Below, in pieces: positions 33,464 to 42,414 of a stretch of DNA of 64,000 nucleotides; position 1 is the stretch's first letter; every line of letters starts with the position of its first letter. The position numbers were made by a program, and so were the translations under genes. Source of the DNA: Segatella cerevisiae (GTDB lineage: Bacteria > Bacteroidota > Bacteroidia > Bacteroidales > Bacteroidaceae); assembly GCF_024054555.1 (NCBI RefSeq), contig NZ_JAMXLY010000002.1:1-64000 (forward strand). The letters are read 5' to 3'. Under the pieces are notes generated by a model. It worked only from the letters and a program-made list of their open reading frames with translations. It searched no databases and had not been told where the DNA came from.

Positions 33464-36301
33464 CTAATACCATTGGACGGCATTGGAATAACCGCTTCTC
33501 TTCTCGTACTTCAAAGCATCTGTCAATGTAGAAGCATTGCAACGGAAGGTGAAATTATAACTCGTATAAGGCGCAAGTACGACATCACAACTCATATTGA
33601 AACAGTGTAGGTCGCGCTGCAGTGAGGCTGTCGTCATACTGATCTTATGGTATTCGAAATCATAACCTGACGAGAAATTGATGTTCCACCCGTCACTGAG
33701 CCGGATATTTCCACTGACATTGAGCGTCTGGGTATACTTGTAGGGATAGCGCATGTGCTTGTAGTTGAACTTGCCGCCCGTATTTTCACTCATCGTGATG
33801 CCATAGCCGAATGTGAGGGACCAAGGCATGGAGAACTTCATATAACCGTCTTCATCGGTTTCTGCCTTACCGTTCTTCTCTGCGCTGTGCTTCGCCTTCT
33901 CCATATCCGGATCGATATTGCTTTCGATATTTGTATCCGTTCCCTCATCGTCGTCATCGTCATCGGAACTTTTCTTCTTGTTCTGATCGGTGTCATCGTC
34001 TCCGGGATGGAACAACTTCTTGATCTTGTCCGGTGTAAGCGTGTAAGAGATGTTCTGGGACATTCCCTGAAAACGGGGGAAACGTCCTTTTCCGAATTCG
34101 GTATGGTTGCCGATATACGGTTTCCCGTTCTGATCCAGTTCATAGGCATAAGTGGAAAACACGCCATTGAAGTTGAAGGTGTAGTTCTTCCACCATTTCA
34201 AACGCATCCGCACTGACAGGTCACTCCACCGGTGATAGTCTGCAGCTGCATTATAGGACATCGTGGCTCCCAGTTCGTCAATCAAACTGATTTTCTTGAA
34301 ACCTGTGGAATCCTTGTCACTCTTGACTTTCATCTCGAGGTTGTTGTCAATATCCCAAGTAATGCTCTCTGAGCGCCCTTTACCAGGCACACCATAGAGT
34401 CCTTCGCTATAAGGAGAATAAGAAACGAGAGAGACATTGCCATCGGCATCGGTCTTGAGGTAGGAATCCCAATAGCCATAGCGGCGGGTGCCGAAATCAG
34501 GAGAATAACTGAAGGTTACGGTAGGCGTGAAGACGTGGCGTATGGCCTGGATCTTGTCCCCGAAGATCTTTCTGCTCGGAACCCAGAAGCCGTATACTTT
34601 CGTACTTGCCCCTACACTGAAATCCCAATTGTAGACATTGTGGAAACCATACGTGGTATCGGCAATCTCAGTCTGTCTTGCCGTATCCCACGAACGCATG
34701 ATCTTATTCGAATACATCCGGTCGGTAAAATTGAAACTCGGATTGATATTGATGGCATTGAACAGGGTAAAACTTGCACTGATCGGGATGTTGTGCTCCC
34801 AACCGTTCTTCCAGTCCTTAATCAGATTGGAATGCATGAACTGGTCTTCTTTCGTACTGATGGAATTGCTGACTTGGCCCGTATAACTCATGGCAATCTT
34901 TTCATACCAGCGTTCCGTGCCTACCTGATGCTTGCGGCGGAAAGGATAGAAACGAGCCAAACTGATATTCAAATCAGGTAAGGTCATGTCCAGACTGGAA
35001 TCTCGCATATTCTGGGACAAGTTGGCTGTGGCACTCAGGGTGAGTCCGATACTCGAGAAACCGGTACTCCAACTAACGGAAGAGGTTCTCGTACTCTGGG
35101 TATAACTCTGCGGATTGTACAAACTGTTCAGATTGTTTCGCTCATAACTGGAAGTCGCAAAATTGACACTTGCAGAAAGTGAACTGAACGGATTAGCCTT
35201 CGCATCCTGACGGTGACTCCACTGGATCTTGAAACTCTCCTGTTTGGCATAGTCAGGCATACCCTTATCGCCCGTCTTGGTATTCTGGTAACTGAGGAAG
35301 ATGCTGCCACTATAACGGTAACGTTTCCGGTAATTGGTAGCGGCACTCAAACCCCACGAACCTTGCGTGTAGATTTCACCCAGGAGTTTGAGATCCCAGT
35401 TGTCATTGACCGCAAAATAGTAACCGCCGTTCCGAAGATAGAATCCCCTGTCATTCTCATCACCGTAACTCGGCATGATAAAACCTGAGGAATAATGCTT
35501 GGTAAAAGGAAAAAAGCCATAAGGAATGGCGAAAGGCAACGGCACGTCTGCAACGACCAGATAGGCTGGTCCGAAAACAACATCTTTGTTGGGACGTACT
35601 TTAGCCCGTGAAAGAGCAATATAGAAATCAGGATCGGGTTTATCACAAGTCGTATAACGGCCATGCTGCAGGAAGATAACGCCGGAAGAATCCCGCTTGG
35701 ACAATTTTCCGGAGAGATAACCCTCGTCCTGATGCGTATAGACCTGATCGATCAGCGCTTTCTTGGATTTATAATTGAAAGCGATGGTATCGGTCTGATA
35801 CTCATCCTGACCGGCCTTGAATACAGGTTTTCCCTTGACACCGCCCTCGGCTGCCGAATCCGGCGTGCCATGAGCACGGATCATACTGTTGTCCATATTC
35901 ATCCTGATCCTGTCGGATGTCAGATCATAGTTTTCATATTTGACATTGGAATTGCCATAGAGATAAGCGATTTTCTTATCCGCATCATAGACCAGAGAAT
36001 CCTCTGCCTGATAATTGATCGGGGCATCAATGCCCCCTGCCCTTTTCCGGTTGATGGAATCGAGACGGATGGAATCATCGACGGTTTTATTGTGATGGTA
36101 GATAGCCAGTTGCATAGAGTCCATCTTCGTTGTGTCAACGACGATACGCCCCAAAGAATCACGCTGTACGGAATCCCGTAGGGCTGCAGAATCAGTGGAC
36201 AACGACTTTTTCTTCCTTTTGAAAAAAGGCATATTGGGCACCGCCATCATATAATAAATGAAAGCGCACAATACCAAAATTATAACTGACTTTCTTCTCA
36301 T
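33464..36301 (-). CDS. lptD: LptD-like LPS assembly outer-membrane protein
   Basis: The 945-residue protein has an N-terminal hydrophobic segment (about 7-22). A beta-jellyroll OstA/LptA-like domain follows (about 95-240) with NYQAEDSLVYDADKKIAYLYG and VKYENYDLTSDRIRMNM, and then a large barrel with the LptD-type start PLPFAIPYGFFPFTKHYSSGFIMP. An acidic low-complexity stretch (about 755-805, runs of Asp and Lys) interrupts the barrel, probably as an external loop. It is expected to place lipopolysaccharide in the outer leaflet. The -7 box lies so close that the mRNA leader is only a few bases. Confidence 0.88.
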   Translation of the reverse strand: MRRKSVIILVLCAFIYYMMAVPNMPFFKRKKKSLSTDSAALRDSVQRDSLGRIVVDTTKMDSMQLAIYHHNKTVDDSIRLDSINRKRAGGIDAPINYQAEDSLVYDADKKIAYLYGNSNVKYENYDLTSDRIRMNMDNSMIRAHGTPDSAAEGGVKGKPVFKAGQDEYQTDTIAFNYKSKKALIDQVYTHQDEGYLSGKLSKRDSSGVIFLQHGRYTTCDKPDPDFYIALSRAKVRPNKDVVFGPAYLVVADVPLPFAIPYGFFPFTKHYSSGFIMPSYGDENDRGFYLRNGGYYFAVNDNWDLKLLGEIYTQGSWGLSAATNYRKRYRYSGSIFLSYQNTKTGDKGMPDYAKQESFKIQWSHRQDAKANPFSSLSASVNFATSSYERNNLNSLYNPQSYTQSTRTSSVSWSTGFSSIGLTLSATANLSQNMRDSSLDMTLPDLNISLARFYPFRRKHQVGTERWYEKIAMSYTGQVSNSISTKEDQFMHSNLIKDWKNGWEHNIPISASFTLFNAININPSFNFTDRMYSNKIMRSWDTARQTEIADTTYGFHNVYNWDFSVGASTKVYGFWVPSRKIFGDKIQAIRHVFTPTVTFSYSPDFGTRRYGYWDSYLKTDADGNVSLVSYSPYSEGLYGVPGKGRSESITWDIDNNLEMKVKSDKDSTGFKKISLIDELGATMSYNAAADYHRWSDLSVRMRLKWWKNYTFNFNGVFSTYAYELDQNGKPYIGNHTEFGKGRFPRFQGMSQNISYTLTPDKIKKLFHPGDDDTDQNKKKSSDDDDDDEGTDTNIESNIDPDMEKAKHSAEKNGKAETDEDGYMKFSMPWSLTFGYGITMSENTGGKFNYKHMRYPYKYTQTLNVSGNIRLSDGWNINFSSGYDFEYHKISMTTASLQRDLHCFNMSCDVVLAPYTSYNFTFRCNASTLTDALKYEKRSGYSNAVQWY

Positions 36302-36311
36302 TGACAGAGTG

Positions 36312-36319
36312 CAAAGATA
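36312..36319 (-). promoter_or_regulatory. -7 box of lptD
   Basis: TATCTTTG followed by CAC on the minus strand, 10 bases before the ATG at 36301, which predicts a very short leader. Confidence 0.55.
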
Positions 36320-36451
36320 CGAAAAAGTTGCCAGCCGTGGAATAGCATCTTATTTTTTTTCCGCTTCAGACCGGATTTAACTTTTTACACAAATCTTTAA
36401 CTTCTCAACCTAGAGACATCTCCCGTCACTGCTGAAAAGTTCTTCAGAAAC

Positions 36452-36988
36452 CTACTCGAATAATTTTTCCCAATACCGAAAACGCGCCAGGCCTTCTTCA
36501 CCGAATTTCGCCAAACTTCGCTCAGCTTGCGCTTTCGTCTTCTCGCGTTCCGGGCGGGTCTTGGAATAGAACTTGTCTGCATAGCAGATCACTTGTTCCT
36601 CCATGGTCTCCGGGAGGAAATCCTTATGCGGCAAGGGCAGATTCTGCCTGATGATCTCCGCCTTGGTCAACCCTGTACCGGTATGCCGCTCACAGACACG
36701 GGCATGACGGGGATAACCTTCTGCACGCAATAACTGTGCACCGATATAGCCGTGACAGATATAAGGCTCCGGACCGAAACAGAAGATGCCGGGAGCATGG
36801 CATCTGAAAATGCCGATATCATGGAGCATGGCGGCTTCGATCAGAAACCGGCGGTCCATCTTCAACTCAGGGTGTGCATCACAAATACGCACAGCACGCT
36901 TCATAACAAGCGTGCTGTGCGTGACGAGAATATAACGGAGTTCGTTGTCCTCCGGATAATATTTATCAATGATATGCTGATAATCCAA
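36452..36988 (-). CDS. HD-domain phosphohydrolase-like protein
   Basis: The 178-residue protein has the HD metal-site residues in THSTLVMKRAV (first His), AAMLHDIGIF (His-Asp pair) and CERHTGTGLTKAEI, with a final Asp in VICYADKFYSK. This is the pattern of small HDIG proteins that hydrolyse phosphate esters or nucleotides; the substrate is unknown. The only usable start is a TTG at 36988, 23 bases after the stop of the carboxyltransferase-like gene, so the two may be co-transcribed. Two histidines and a cysteine cluster in CHAPGIFCFGPEPYICHGY, an unusual feature near the active site. Confidence 0.75.
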   Translation of the reverse strand: MDYQHIIDKYYPEDNELRYILVTHSTLVMKRAVRICDAHPELKMDRRFLIEAAMLHDIGIFRCHAPGIFCFGPEPYICHGYIGAQLLRAEGYPRHARVCERHTGTGLTKAEIIRQNLPLPHKDFLPETMEEQVICYADKFYSKTRPEREKTKAQAERSLAKFGEEGLARFRYWEKLFE

Positions 36989-37011
36989 AATGAATTCCGG
37001 AAAAAAGAGGT

Positions 37012-38787
37012 TCAGGCCTCCGGACGCTGGATATACCCCAGAACATCACCTTTACGGACCTTAGAACCTTGATGAGCATTGATTTCAACTAATTCGCCTC
37101 CTAAATCAGCAGGGATGGGTTCGAGTTCTCCCCAAGGTGTCTGAAGATAACAGAACACGTCTCCCTTCTCATATGACTTGCCGATATAAGGCTCTACTGC
37201 AGGAGCAACCTCTCCGTCGCCCTGGAATTCCCAGAATACTTGTCCGCGAACAGGGGCGACAACTGGATCTGCCTTGGCATGCTTGAAGGCAACAGCCTCT
37301 TCCGGACTCACTTTAGCGCCCAAGCGGGCATCCTTGGCTTTCTGCAGATCTGCCAGGAAATTCTTCTTGGCCTGTCCGCTCTTATAGTTCCGGTATTGCT
37401 CCGGATGCATGGCAAGCTCAAAGAGTTCTTCATCATCCTGACCATAATCCCAGCCATTCTTATCCATCTCTTTACGGAATTCAGGCAGGGAATCTTTCAG
37501 AAGCGTATGAGGGTCAACATCAGTAAACTCACGGCCCTGCTTCTTGGCAAGTTCTACCAACTCTGGTGCAACTTTACCAGGTACACGACCGCTCTTTCCG
37601 AGGATCATCCCCCACATGTTATCGTCCATCATCACAAAACGACCCTTGCCCTGTTCCATTGTCAAGAGGTTCATCAATGCGATGTTCTTCGTATACTGAC
37701 TGAAAGGTGTCACCAATGGTGGATAACCTACACGAGGCCACACATAAGCTACCTCGTCGAAGAGTTTGACCATCAGATCATCTACTGAATATTCGGGTTC
37801 GCCTTTCTTTGCTCTCAAGTGATTGATGGTCTGGCGCATTCCGCCCAAGTCTGCCATCATACTTCCCATCATCCCTCCAGGCAGACCGCAGCCTAACAGC
37901 AGAGAAGACATCAGTTTGTTTTGCGGATTGATGAAATATCCCAACCAGTCGTCGATGAACTCCTGTGTCAAGGCACGGGCTTTCATATAGGCTTTCATAT
38001 TGATCTCAGGGACGTCAAAGCCATAGTGCTTCAGCATACTCTGGACAGAGATTACATCGGGATGAACCTTACCCCAAGCAAGGGGCTCAATAGCCGTATC
38101 GATGATATCGGCACCGTTCTTGCACACTTCCACGATAGAAGCCATACTCAGACCAGGACCGGAATGGCCGTGATATTCTATCAGGATATCAGGATGCTTC
38201 GTCTTGATGATCTTCGTCAACTGTCCCAGAAAATAAGGCTGGCCTATTCCTGCCATATCTTTCAAACAGATTTCCTGAGCACCGGCAGCAACCTCCTCAT
38301 CGGCGATCTTACTGTAATACTCTAGGGTATGGACAGGTGAAGTGGTGATACAGAGTGTCCCCTGAGCGATCATACCGGCTTCCTTTGCCCATTTGATGGC
38401 AGGAGCTATATTACGTATATCATTAAGACCGTCAAAAATACGGGTAATGTCTACACCCTGGGCTTTCTTCACCCTATACATCATCCGGCGGACATCGTCC
38501 GGCACAGGATACATGCGAAGTGCATTCAGACCACGATCAAGCATGTGAGTTTTGATCCCAGCTTCATTAAGGGGTTTGCAAAAAGCACGGACAGACGGAT
38601 TAGGATCGTCTCCTGCAAGAAGATTGACCTGCTCGAAAGCTCCTCCGTTAGTTTCTACCCGAGCGAAACATCCCATCTCTACAAAGACAGGGGCAATACG
38701 CTCTAACTGGTCCTTGCGTGGCTGAAACTTACCTGAACTTTGCCACATATCTCGATAGACGAGACTGAACTGAATTTTCTTTGCCAT
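37012..38787 (-). CDS. Carboxyltransferase-like protein (OadA/PycB type) without a biotinyl lysine
   Basis: The 591-residue protein has a carboxyltransferase TIM barrel (about 1-300). Asp13 (YRDMWQS), Lys176 (CLKDMAG), His206 and His208 (YHGHSG) keep the metal site of OadA/pyruvate carboxylase. A PYC_OADA-like helical region follows (about 310-480). The tail (about 515-591) has the fold of a biotin carrier domain, APVRGQVFWEF to RKGDVLGYIQ, but the spot of the AMKM biotinylation motif reads TPWGELEPI (550-558), so it cannot be biotinylated. The usual RDAHQS and HTHDTSG motifs are also altered. It may work with a separate carrier or have another activity. It is usually annotated as oxaloacetate decarboxylase/pyruvate carboxylase subunit B. 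Confidence 0.75.
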   Translation of the reverse strand: MAKKIQFSLVYRDMWQSSGKFQPRKDQLERIAPVFVEMGCFARVETNGGAFEQVNLLAGDDPNPSVRAFCKPLNEAGIKTHMLDRGLNALRMYPVPDDVRRMMYRVKKAQGVDITRIFDGLNDIRNIAPAIKWAKEAGMIAQGTLCITTSPVHTLEYYSKIADEEVAAGAQEICLKDMAGIGQPYFLGQLTKIIKTKHPDILIEYHGHSGPGLSMASIVEVCKNGADIIDTAIEPLAWGKVHPDVISVQSMLKHYGFDVPEINMKAYMKARALTQEFIDDWLGYFINPQNKLMSSLLLGCGLPGGMMGSMMADLGGMRQTINHLRAKKGEPEYSVDDLMVKLFDEVAYVWPRVGYPPLVTPFSQYTKNIALMNLLTMEQGKGRFVMMDDNMWGMILGKSGRVPGKVAPELVELAKKQGREFTDVDPHTLLKDSLPEFRKEMDKNGWDYGQDDEELFELAMHPEQYRNYKSGQAKKNFLADLQKAKDARLGAKVSPEEAVAFKHAKADPVVAPVRGQVFWEFQGDGEVAPAVEPYIGKSYEKGDVFCYLQTPWGELEPIPADLGGELVEINAHQGSKVRKGDVLGYIQRPEA

Positions 38788-38850
38788 ATTATTTCAATGA
38801 TTCTATATTCCTGATATCATCGCAGAGATTATCCTCCCACGAAATTGCAG

Positions 38851-38858
38851 CAAAATTA
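38851..38858 (-). promoter_or_regulatory. -7 box of the carboxyltransferase-like gene
   Basis: TAATTTTG followed by C on the minus strand, 63 bases before the ATG at 38787. Confidence 0.5.
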
Positions 38859-38986
38859 GATATTTTTTTCCAAATATCTCATTAATACATATTTTTTTTT
38901 GAAATTATCGTTCGTTTATGCACAAATCAAGGATGTTGTGCAGTTATTACCCCACGAAGCGGGAAACAGGATGCAGAAAAGGCGGG

Positions 38987-39496
38987 TTATTTCTCTCTAG
39001 ACAACTGATGATTCATGAAACGGTATTCGGCCATCTTCTCGAATCGTGTCCCTTTCCTGCCATAATTGGTATAGGGATAAATGCTGATACCGCCTCTAGG
39101 CAGGAAGAATCCCGTCACTTCGATGTATTTGGGATCCATCAAGTGGATGAGGTCTTTCATGATGATATTCACGCAATCTTCGTGAAAAGCACCATGGTTG
39201 CGGAAACTGAACAGATAGAGTTTCAGACTCTTGCTCTCGACCATCCGTTGGTCAGGAATATAGGAGATGCGGATTTCCGCAAAATCCGGCTGTCCTGTAA
39301 TCGGACATAAGGATGTAAATTCAGGACAGTTGAACTGCACCCAATAGTCGTGATCGGGATGCTTGTTCTGAAATGTTTCCAGGACCTCAGGGGCATAATC
39401 CATCTTATAGCGGGTTTTGGAACCAAGGGCCTTCAACCCTTCTGCTTTTCTGCTGCCATCGGCAGTGTCTGCATGAATATGATTTGTTTTTTCCAT
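38987..39496 (-). CDS. queF: NADPH-dependent 7-cyano-7-deazaguanine reductase (unimodular QueF)
   Basis: From the ATG at 39496 the protein has 169 residues; a TTG 12 bases upstream is the only earlier start. It carries the QueF signatures: the active-site Cys in [13 protein letters not shown], the NADPH-binding [14 protein letters not shown] and the substrate-side Glu/His in GAFHEDCVN. The short single-domain form is type I. It reduces preQ0 to preQ1 in queuosine synthesis. The adjacent yhhQ-like gene encodes a queuosine-precursor transporter, so import and synthesis are linked here. Confidence 0.93.
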   Translation of the reverse strand: MEKTNHIHADTADGSRKAEGLKALGSKTRYKMDYAPEVLETFQNKHPDHDYWVQFNCPEFTSLCPITGQPDFAEIRISYIPDQRMVESKSLKLYLFSFRNHGAFHEDCVNIIMKDLIHLMDPKYIEVTGFFLPRGGISIYPYTNYGRKGTRFEKMAEYRFMNHQLSREK

Positions 39497-39592
39497 TGTC
39501 TTTATCAAATATTGAAATCACCTTATTATAAAGGAGCATCTGGCAGAATACCAGATGCCTCGTATCGCATCAATTCCTAATGGGGACAGCTA

Positions 39593-40318
39593 TTATACCT
39601 GCCATATTTTCCAGATACTGTAATTGATCCCGTCATCGTAAGTATCTGTCTGCTCATACCGCTTCACGGCCTTGACGACACGAATTGTGACAGGCAGGCA
39701 GACCACCTCATACAGGGTTTTCAATATCACCTGAAGAATCATCACCTGCGGCAGGACTTTCGCAGGGATCACGCCTCCGAGTGCCAAGGGAAAGAAGACG
39801 AGGGAATCCAGGCTCTCGCCTGCGACTGTACTCAACACGGCCCGTGCGGAGAAATGCCTGCCCTGATCATGGATCTTCATCCGGCTCATGACGTAGGCAT
39901 TTGCAAAACTGCCGATGATAAAGGCGAGAAAAGAGGCTGCAGTGATACGGGGAGCCAAGCCGAATATAGCATGGAAACCGACATCATTCGTCCAATAGGG
40001 CGCACCCGGAATGGCATCGCAAATTGCACCGAAAGTCACGAAGAAGAAATCCATGAGAAATCCCATCCAGATCATCAACCTGGCCTTGCGATACCCCCAC
40101 ACTTCACAGGTACAATCGTTGATGATGTAACTGATGGGGAAGACGATCAGACCTCCTGTCAAACTGAGCGTCCACGGACCAATATTCAATTCTATTTGCT
40201 TTGTTTCAAGAATGTTTGCCGTAATCAAACAAACACAAAAGACGATACTGAAAAGCATAAACAGGACCGTCACTTTCTCCGGCCTCTGTTGTCCGGAGAC
40301 CTGACTTCTATTTTTCAT
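39593..40318 (-). CDS. Queuosine precursor transporter (YhhQ/VUT family)
   Basis: The 241-residue protein has six hydrophobic segments and the DUF165/YhhQ pattern: NILETKQIELNIGPWTLSLTGGLIVFPISYIINDCTCEVWGYRKAR region (about 27-75) with FPISYIINDC, and SFLAFIIGSFANAYVMSRMK plus a later AGESLDSLVFF. Family members import preQ0/preQ1 across the inner membrane. It lies 96 bases upstream of queF in the same direction. Its promoter diverges from that of the thioredoxin-like gene. Confidence 0.88.
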   Translation of the reverse strand: MKNRSQVSGQQRPEKVTVLFMLFSIVFCVCLITANILETKQIELNIGPWTLSLTGGLIVFPISYIINDCTCEVWGYRKARLMIWMGFLMDFFFVTFGAICDAIPGAPYWTNDVGFHAIFGLAPRITAASFLAFIIGSFANAYVMSRMKIHDQGRHFSARAVLSTVAGESLDSLVFFPLALGGVIPAKVLPQVMILQVILKTLYEVVCLPVTIRVVKAVKRYEQTDTYDDGINYSIWKIWQV

Positions 40319-40413
40319 TTTCTTGTTTTTAACGAGGTTTTACAAGCACTCTTTGACGTCGTTCTCTTTCTTCCGAAGAAGTCAGGAAACACCATCGATC
40401 ATAAATTGGTTGG

Positions 40414-40421
40414 CAAAGTTA
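40414..40421 (-). promoter_or_regulatory. -7 box of the queuosine transporter gene
   Basis: TAACTTTG followed by CC on the minus strand, 96 bases before the ATG at 40318, leaving a leader long enough for regulatory RNA structure. Confidence 0.5.
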
Positions 40422-40463
40422 GCGATTTTTTTCAACAAGACCATGGATTTCAGAAATATTCCT

Positions 40464-40471
40464 TATATTTG
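40464..40471 (+). promoter_or_regulatory. -7 box of the thioredoxin-like gene
   Basis: TATATTTG followed by CAC, 68 bases before the ATG at 40539. It lies inside the longer open frame and excludes the upstream starts. Confidence 0.6.
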
Positions 40472-40538
40472 CACGGAAATAGTACAAATATCGTATCGCC
40501 CTTACACGATAAGGGTGTTTTTAATTAAAATCATCAGA

Positions 40539-41621
40539 ATGAGAAAGAAAATTTTATCAATGTGCCTCTTCGCCTTGCTGACAGCAAGTGCAGGCGCTCA
40601 AAATGTAAACTACGCTATCACCGGTAATGCCCCTGAAGGCAGTGATTCCGTTTACGTTTTGTTCAATGGATCAGGAAAGCCGGACGCCTTTCCTGTAAAG
40701 GACGGGAAATATCAGATCAACGGCAGCAAGCCTCAAGATACATTCATCACTGTCACCTTCTCTAACAGACAATCTACGACCATCGTCAATGACAAGACTC
40801 CGGTAGACATCAAAAGCCAATTTGACATTTCCGGTTCTCCTCTTAACCTGCAATTCGTAGACTTGCAAAAGAAACTCAATGATTTCACGAACAAGGAGAA
40901 CGGACTGTTTCAGGAATACCAGACTCTCCGGAAGGATACAACAGCTGACAATAAGGCAAAAATAAAAGCCATCTCTGATCAACTTGATCAATATGATCAG
41001 AATATCCAGAGTATCGTCCTCAGTTATACTGAAGCCCATAAGCAAGATGTGACTCCTGCCTATGCTTTGAGGGTCAGCGATATTTACAGTTATTCCTACG
41101 ACCAACTCAAGAAACTTTGTGATCCTTCTACAGGTTATTATAATTCTCCTGTCATGAAGGGTGTCAAGACTCAATTGACTTCTCTCGCCAAACGTCAGCC
41201 GGGCATTGCCTTCACTGATTTGGCTATGAAAGACTTGCAAGGACGGCCTGCGAAACTGTCTCAATGGGCAGGCAAAGGCAAATATGTCCTCGTCGATTTC
41301 TGGGCTTCATGGTGTGGACCTTGCCGCGCTGAAATGCCTAATGTTGTCAAGAACTACAAGCAATATCAGTCTAAAGGCTTCCAGATCGTAGGTGTATCAT
41401 TCGATTCCAATGCCGGGGCTTGGAAAGCTGCTGTCAAGCAACTGGGTATGACTTGGCCGCAAATCAGTGACTTGCAGGGTTGGAAATGTGCCGCAGCACC
41501 GGCTTATGGTATCAATGCCATTCCTTCCAACATTCTCCTGGATCCTAAAGGTAAGATCGTTGCCAGTGATCTGAGAGGTGAGGCACTCACTAATAAACTC
41601 AAGGAAATCTACAAAGACTAA
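40539..41621 (+). CDS. Periplasmic thioredoxin-like protein (DUF4369 plus TlpA/ResA domain)
   Basis: From the ATG at 40539 the protein has 360 residues with a signal peptide ending SAGA. Residues about 24-110 form a DUF4369-like beta domain, about 120-215 a helical linker, and about 220-360 a TlpA/ResA-type thioredoxin fold with WCGPC at 258-262 (ASWCGPCRAEMPNV) and the cis-proline loop in GINAIPSNILLDP. It should reduce or exchange disulfides in periplasmic proteins. The promoter 68 bases upstream and a strong terminator downstream make it monocistronic. Confidence 0.88.
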   Translation: MRKKILSMCLFALLTASAGAQNVNYAITGNAPEGSDSVYVLFNGSGKPDAFPVKDGKYQINGSKPQDTFITVTFSNRQSTTIVNDKTPVDIKSQFDISGSPLNLQFVDLQKKLNDFTNKENGLFQEYQTLRKDTTADNKAKIKAISDQLDQYDQNIQSIVLSYTEAHKQDVTPAYALRVSDIYSYSYDQLKKLCDPSTGYYNSPVMKGVKTQLTSLAKRQPGIAFTDLAMKDLQGRPAKLSQWAGKGKYVLVDFWASWCGPCRAEMPNVVKNYKQYQSKGFQIVGVSFDSNAGAWKAAVKQLGMTWPQISDLQGWKCAAAPAYGINAIPSNILLDPKGKIVASDLRGEALTNKLKEIYKD

Positions 41622-41705
41622 CCATAAAGCGGAGTCGTCTGATTCCTGAGAGACTGGAGATCTCTCCAAGTTAATAAGGGACAAAGGCTCTCTTTCAACG
41701 CAATG

Positions 41706-41743
41706 AACCCCGAAAGTTTTTCATATAACTTTCGGGGTTTATT
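41706..41743 (+). terminator. Rho-independent terminator after the thioredoxin-like gene
   Basis: A perfect 11-bp stem AACCCCGAAAG (41706-41716) and CTTTCGGGGTT (41729-41739) around a 12-base loop is followed by TATTAT. Confidence 0.85.
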
Positions 41744-42152
41744 ATGCTCTAAAAACAAATTAGAGGCTACTTCTTCTCCACATGAACAGAGACTCCTTAT
41801 CCATTGCTGAAAGATGCACCCATGATTTCAAGACCACGAAAGAGAGGGAACAGAAGACCCTTTTTCCATTACTGAAAGAATGCAACCAGTTTCCGAAAGT
41901 ATAGCGGTTTCCGCCATCTCCTCCCGTTGCACTTTCTTAAGAGTTATACCATACTTAAAATCTGCACCACAAATAAGTGATAACCACTAAGCTATTGTCA
42001 AAGTTTTAGGAAAAGGCACCTTTTATAATCTGAAAAGACCATGTGCCAATGTTCGGCATCCAGTTTTAGAGACCGAACATTAAAGAAAAAACTATAAGGG
42101 TCGAGCCCATGCATCAAGACGCATACCGGCATGACTGACCAAGAAATTACAA

Positions 42153-42263
42153 GGTCCAAAGAAAGAAGTAATAAGGTTCTAATAAAAAAGTAGTGAGGTC
42201 AAAAGAAAAAAGTAACAATATCCAAATAAAGAGGTAATAAGGTATAAAGAAAAAAAGTAATGA
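42153..42263. repeat. Five-copy 22-bp degenerate tandem repeat
   Basis: Five head-to-tail units of 22, 22, 22, 22 and 23 bases share the pattern GGT..AAAGAAA.AAGTAATAA on the plus strand (starting at 42153, 42175, 42197, 42219 and 42241). They are purine-rich on one strand. The unit lengths are regular but sequences have drifted. The last unit supplies the left arm of the adjoining hairpin. Confidence 0.8.
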
Positions 42264-42293
42264 ATCCGGCACAATACCGAACTCATTACTTTT
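42253..42293. terminator. Hairpin downstream of the nusB-DUF5606 operon
   Basis: AAAAGTAATGA (42253-42263) and TCATTACTTTT (42283-42293) pair perfectly over 11 bp, with a further CGG/CCG inside. Read on the minus strand it is followed by a run of T, about 120 bases after the DUF5606 stop, which suits a terminator for that operon. Confidence 0.65.
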
Positions 42294-42414
42294 ACTATTT
42301 GAGAATCTGAGAATTGACATTCCGCTTATCGAAGATGCCTCATGAGAGATCACTGACTGTCTTCCAATCCGAACATCAATCCCCGAAATCGCTCTCGAAC
42401 AAAATCGGAATAAT

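Larger units (their letters stand above)
41744..42414. other. Gene-poor region with repeats and hairpins
   Basis: No convincing gene is seen in about 670 bp. Present are two related 22-23-mers with core CTGAAAGA.TGCA at 41801-41822 and 41866-41888, an inverted repeat AATGTTCGG/CCGAACATT at 42048-42081, a five-unit 22-bp tandem repeat at 42153-42263 and a terminator hairpin at 42253-42293. Confidence 0.55.

Noticed and set aside
40323-40538. Upstream 72 codons of the thioredoxin-like open frame
   Set aside because: They overlap the divergent promoter boxes at 40414 and 40464; the signal peptide starts at 40539.
42153-42263. 22-bp repeats as a CRISPR array
   Set aside because: Units are directly adjacent with no spacers, are degenerate, and no cas genes are near.
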